Below are positions 58,980-64,000 of a stretch of DNA of 64,000 nt, piece by piece. The DNA comes from Zhengitettix transpicula (Eukaryota > Arthropoda > Insecta > Orthoptera > Tetrigidae). The stretch lies in contig CM073592.1 of NCBI GenBank assembly GCA_037074705.1, forward strand, positions 87,485,129 to 87,549,128, written 5' to 3'. How positions within the stretch are numbered: the stretch's first letter is position 1; every line of letters starts with the position of its first letter. The translations under genes were made by a program, and so were the position numbers. The notes beneath the pieces are model-generated. The model was not told the origin of the DNA and did no database searches. It worked only from the letters and a program-made list of their open reading frames with translations.

Positions 58980-61900
58980 GATTGTGGAGCACAGTCGTTT
59001 CCTCTGATATGGATATATTCCCACTACTGAATAACTGTTCATGAGCCTCAAAAGAGTAGTTTTAGAGTCAAATAAGTTTTAACTTTTTCTTAAGTGTCTC
59101 TATGCTCTGTCGTGATAAAATGTTTTGGTTTAAGCAAATATTTAGTTTTTTCAGACTCGCGGTAAAGTTAAATTTCAATTTGTTATATTACTGATCGTGA
59201 GGAACATTTTGCCTGGGCATTTATGAAAGAATTGGACCAATGGGAATCGGATACAAATTGTGACAATATCACGGGATGTCAGTCATTTCATCCACATGGC
59301 ATGAATTCCACCACGAGTTGAGGACTATAGCTGGTGTGCCACCAAGTCTTCGCAGAAGGCTGCTTGAACGCATTCCGTTTCCGCAAATTCCCTTTACCCT
59401 GAGCCTTGGACATCATTGGACTTGTGAGGATGGCGTTGACTTGCTAAAGAATCCGGCTTTATCAACGACTTCCCCGATATGGTTTTATATGAATTATAAT
59501 GTATCAAATTGATCATTGTCATCCAGACTGCTATTTACAGTGACATTGGCCGAATGTAAAGCTTGATGAGACCGGATACCACTGGATCTCTGATGTGACG
59601 CATAGTGTTTGGATTTAGCTGCAATCGATTCTGCTCATCTTGCAGAAGTGCATTCTTCGGTCTTCATTTCAGTAAGATAGACAAAAACATGTGGCCGCAA
59701 AATCGAGCTGTTTCCGATGCACAACAGATACGGCTGCTTGGTTCGACTACGCATTTGGCTTGTTAAAATCTAATCTAACACGGTCGTTCGACAATAACTC
59801 CGTCAACATCCTCCATCAACGAACAACAATAAACCGTGGACAGGCTGGCACGGAATATCCCAGGTTAATATGTAAAGCAGCTCTCATTGCATCTGATGCA
59901 TTTATTGCACAGATGTGAAATATTAATTAATCATATATAACACTATTAGATAAAACTGAAATAAATATCAGAACACTTGAACACTTAAATATTTCTTTTG
60001 CATATTAATCAGATATATATCACAGAAAATCCAGCCAAACGGAGACCGCTCATAATGTTTTATCACACTACGTGTTTAAATATATGTTGATGTTTGTTGT
60101 TACTAACTATATACTGGAACAGCCGCTAGTTTCACATTTGATATTCAACGCGCGTAAGTGTTGCAGCGTTAATGGAGCGACTTGTACAGAATTCATTATG
60201 AACTTCCAGCTGAAATGAAGTGAGGGGATCGTGTTAATATTTACGTGATAAAGATCAAACAGTTATTCAGTTTGGTTCTCCAGCTTGGGGTTGAAATCAT
60301 TAATCATACTGCAAGCAAGGCATCCAAAATCAATTTGACCCATAGGTCACTGATGTGAATACGTACAAACGATTATTAAACCTGATGGCATCCAACTAAT
60401 CATTTCATTTGGCATTATTATGGTCTATATTTGTACCACCTGATTTAAACTATAGCTTATTTCAATATATATTATTCTAATTTTTTTCACGATTCATTAC
60501 TTTTATTTTCATTTAAATTTTATTTTTTAAGTATCAATTACTATTACATTTAACAAGGTGAGCAACATTAATTTTTTTTTTCATTGTGCAGGCTTGGAAA
60601 GTCTGCAGTCGCAATAAGAGCTGCTGATCAATATTCTTTTGCTATTCAATTTCTCTTGTCGCAATGCTTTCGTGTTCTCTTTCTTATGTAGATGAATCCT
60701 TAATTCGCAATTCATGAACGTCACTGTACTTCCTCTCCACCCAACCGCAAGGAGTTCTCACTTGGTACTTCTCAAAGGGGAGCGTGAAATAGAAAGCTTA
60801 TTATATACGATAAGGAATCTCGTACGCTCAGTGTTTGAAACACTATCACTATTGATAATAGATTATTAATTAACTGTGGTCCAGTGTAACGTAATGAAAC
60901 TATATCATAACAACTTTTGCAAATTATACGTCATACATTTAGGATGACTCATTTACTTATATCTGTCTACATATTTGCCAAGGAGACTAAAAATAATATA
61001 ATTATGAATGGATAATAAAAACTATGAATAATAAAATTATGATTCACGTTGCAAAACTTTATACAGTTTATACTCTCTATAAATTACAAGATGTAATAAA
61101 TTCATTTCATTCACAATTGAAAATTTAAAATAATAACAACAATAATTTGTTTCGTTGAAAATTAATAACTATAGTTAATTTATTGCCTAATTTTTACATC
61201 CTTAAGTAGTCATGATAAGTGAATCAGATCTAATATTTTCGTTATGAATTATGTTATTATTCTTACTGATATTTAAATATGTATGCAGGTTCTAGAGACA
61301 TTGTGAAGAGTGGCCCATGAATAAATAGAACTCACGTGTTCGTGTTGTTCCTTACTCAACTGGCATTAGACCGCAAGTATTTACTAACTCCTCGCCAAGT
61401 GCATCCCCGGAGGTCCGCTATTTCGTGGACTCTGTTTCTCTCGTGTCATATCCCAGAGACCCGGGGGTCTGAGACAATGCCACGGGGAATGTACTTCGAA
61501 GTATTTTTCTCCAGCCTGAAGTCCATTTTCCATAGTCTGGTAGCTGTTATTAACGTGTATCCAGTGCAGTCGTGGTGATGTTTGCCCACATTGTCTGTGG
61601 TCAATTCCAAAATAAACAAATTATATTTCACAATAAACGATGAATTATTAACGTATATTTTTGAATTGTTAATTTTTATCAAATTATTAACATGAAAATA
61701 CAATAATATAATTGATTACTATCCGTAACGATGCTGTATGTTTTACATATTTTTATTGGAATTTATATAAGAGTATACTTGGATACTACAGTATACTCTG
61801 ACTCAATTTAGTAATTAAAAACTATATTTATATACACAAGATATAAAACTTGAGTAATTTCAGAATTCCATATAAATTATACTGCGTCAGATATGCATTA

Positions 61901-62643
61901 ATTTTATTTTTGCAAAAAGTAAATCAACGTCCTAATGTCAACAAGTGCTGTTAATAGATTAAGACTGATGTTTGTAATATTTTCAAACCGTTTATTTCGT
62001 TGTCGAAATTTTCTGAAATTCATTTTTTGCAAAATTCCTATGATGAAAACAAACAGTTTAACAAACTATATAATTTAATATTTAATTTGAAGTTAATTTT
62101 ATTATCACGAATGACGAATCTAATCTCCCTGCTATACCTTAAAGTCAGTTTTATCCGTTCCAAACTTTTGTAGGATAAGAATCCATTTAAATGCAGTCGG
62201 TATTTCTTGAAATCCTCAAGAGTTAAAATGTGTATTTTACATCAATCATCCTTACAGTCTCACGCTTGGTTAAGCTTTACAATCATCATTAATCAGTATC
62301 AAAATCTTGAAACTAAGTGTCACGTAATAACAATCTGTTGTACATTATTAAAAAAGAACGTGATCGTCACAGAAATAAAAAACATTCATCAAAACCAATT
62401 TCTGAGAATTTAAACCTTTTGGAGTGATATATGTACAGTAATAAATTTACATCATATTTATATATATGTATATATGTACTTCATACAGTCGACTTATCGC
62501 GAACAGTGTCGTCACCTAAAAGTCATCTCGTCACCGTAATGGTGTTGGACATGCGTCGGAAGCTCGTTCTACGCGATGTAGGTTTTTTCTAAGATATGTA
62601 CATAAAACCTTGTGCACAATATTTATTTAGCGATATGGGCAGC
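58977..62643. other. Gene-free segment
   Basis: This is 3.7 kb without a recognised gene or repeat family. The part 59200-59920 is more GC-rich and contains frames of 75-78 codons on the plus strand (59276-59512, 59691-59918) with no recognised domain. It might be an old element or an untranslated exon (see findings). The rest is AT-rich. Confidence 0.45.
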
Positions 62644-63190
62644 GCGGCCTGCGAGGGCTATTCTCTCGCAGGTAACCTGGGAGGGATATTCTCTCGCAGG
62701 TCGAACATTTTAGGAGAGACACGAAGGGGCTGCCTTTGAGGATGCCTTTTCCTCTCCGTTTTTTAACTAAGGTTCCCACAAGCCGAGGCACCTCGGCCTG
62801 TTCTGAGAGGTGTATGTTCCGGGGTCACAGACCTTGGGCATACGGTAAGAGTTGTCCGCTATTCCCATTGAAATAGTCGGCCAGCTGCCTTCTAAACTGG
62901 TCGAGGCACGGAGAAGGGAATACTGCGTCCCCACAGAAAACTCCTCTCCTGCTATCGGAAGTGCGTGGGACAAGTACCCAATGCCCGACCTACCTGATGC
63001 AGGTTTTTCTAGAGTTTTCCCTGCATTTCTTTAGGCGAATGCCATGTACGATCCTTAAAATATAGCCCAGGTGCCCTAGTAACCCTTCCTCTACCCTTCC
63101 GCATCCCCCCTTTCAAATCCCTTCCTATGCTAATAAAGGGGAGTTGCCCAACTTGGATTACCCTCATGTAGCCTGTTGCCCTAAAATATA
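62644..63190 (+). mobile_element. Family V retroposon, copy i
   Basis: It begins with the same 5' hairpin as copy h (CCTGCGAG 62648-62655, CTCGCAGG 62665-62672). The second hairpin is partly decayed. The body is full-length, and the tail GTTGCCCTAAAATATATATA serves as the insertion point of the next element. Confidence 0.8.
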
Positions 63191-63198
63191 TATATATA

Positions 63199-64000
63199 CG
63201 AGGGTGAATCAAATATAAACGAGACTTTTGGACCTGCGCGCGCAATAGTGATGGAAGAACGTTCCGCTGTTATTGGCTGTCAGGTTGGTTTGTCAGGAGT
63301 GGGGGAATCACGTGACTCATCATCATAGACTCGCTCAGTGTCCATCGTTACGATGTCCGAGCAGCAGGTACCTCCCTCTATTGCGCAACGTATTGTTATC
63401 AAGTTTTTAGCTGCATAAGGTGTAAAACCGGCCGAAATCTTGAGAAGATTGACTGCACAGTTCGGGGAAGAGACACTGTCGCGAGCTAGAGTGTTTGCTT
63501 GGCATAAACAGTTCGTGGAGGGCCGTGAACGTGTTGAAAATGAGAGCCATGACTGCAGACCCCGCACCAGCATTACAGCGGGCAACATCGACAGTGTTCG
63601 TCAACTTGTTGAAGGTGATAGGCGTCTAACAACTTCGGATATTGCAATTGAGGTTGGAATAAGTTATGGGAGCACTTACTCTATACTCTCAGAGGAGCTA
63701 GGGTATCGCAAGGTGAGTGCCAGGTGGGTTCCTCGCCTTCTCACAGTTGACCAGAAACTGAATCGTTTTCAAGTGTGTGAGCGTTTTCTTGCACGATTTT
63801 GGGAAGAAGGAGACCCATTTTTTTTCTCACATTGTCACCTTTGATGAAACGTGGGTGCATTACTACACCCCTGAGTCGAAACAAGCGATTATGGAGTAGA
63901 GGAAGAAAGGAGAAACCGGACCAGTGAAAGCCAAGTCACGATTATCGGCTGGCAAGGTTTTGGCTACCGTTTTTTTAACCAGTGTGGCCTGCTGCACCTT
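63199..64000 (+). mobile_element. mariner of a second family, copy 3 (cut by window end)
   Basis: The 5' terminal repeat CGAGGGTGAATCAAATATAA starts right after a TA (63197-63198) in the TA tail of V copy i. Protein and ends differ from copies 1 and 2, so it is a different mariner family (the GVKPAEI type). The 3' end lies outside the window. Confidence 0.88.
63353..64000 (+). pseudogene. mariner transposase pseudogene (copy 3, partial)
   Basis: It starts MSEQQVPPSIAQRIVIKFLA and is interrupted after LAA by TAA (about 63416). It continues GVKPAEILRRLTAQFGEETL and SRARVFAWHKQFVEGRERVE, which is the first helix-turn-helix. The second follows (TSDIAIEVGISYGSTYSILS, then LGYRKVSARWVPRLLT, the conserved linker). 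The frame shifts in a T-run near 63820 and resumes with TFDETWVHYYTPESKQ, containing the first catalytic Asp. Another in-frame TAG follows at about 63897. The remaining catalytic Asp residues are beyond the window. It is inactive. Confidence 0.88.

Overview
The window looks like a gene-poor stretch of a large, AT-rich, repeat-rich insect genome. Two things support an insect: a two-exon gene for an insect-type defensin, which is the only host gene I can support, and the transposon content (an env-bearing Ty3/gypsy element of the errantivirus type, three DD34D-type mariners, and LINEs with RNase H). The insect order cannot be settled from sequence alone.

Layout. 1-12 kb: two tandem copies of a dispersed A-tailed retroposon (here 'family V'), a 103-bp tandem duplication, a fragment of a (TA)n-associated LTR family ('family L'), a tRNA-derived SINE, a long GTTTCGCG-containing repeat ('family X'), a ~440-bp foldback and a decayed mariner. 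12.1-18.6 kb: a complete-ended LTR element with 729-bp LTRs that look identical and an AAAG target duplication. It keeps a gag remnant, protease, integrase and a shortened env, but reverse transcriptase and RNase H are deleted. 18.6-30 kb: hairpin MITE-like repeats, family V, L and X copies and a second mariner of the same family as the first. 30-46 kb: family V, X and L copies, including two L copies placed tail to tail. 46.1-47.2 kb: the defensin gene with TATA box, 609-bp phase-1 intron and poly(A) signal. 48-58 kb: a 5'-truncated LINE 3' end with a 10-bp target duplication, another L copy, a decayed L2/CR1/RTE-like LINE, an RT-motif remnant, an L copy, and a longer minus-strand copy of the first LINE. 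58-64 kb: three more V copies (one only a short 3' end), an unrecognised gap, and a third mariner that starts in the (TA)n tail of a V copy and runs off the window.

How the parts relate. The elements form small parasitic networks. The tRNA-derived SINE shares its 3' hairpin tail with the RNase H LINE, as expected if it borrows that LINE's machinery. The RT-less LTR element must have been copied in trans, and recently, if its LTRs are truly identical. Family L sits in (TA)n tracts, some of which are tails or edges of other repeats, so one element type appears to supply landing sites for another. Most open reading frames outside the features below have no recognisable domain and are treated as chance or shadow frames.
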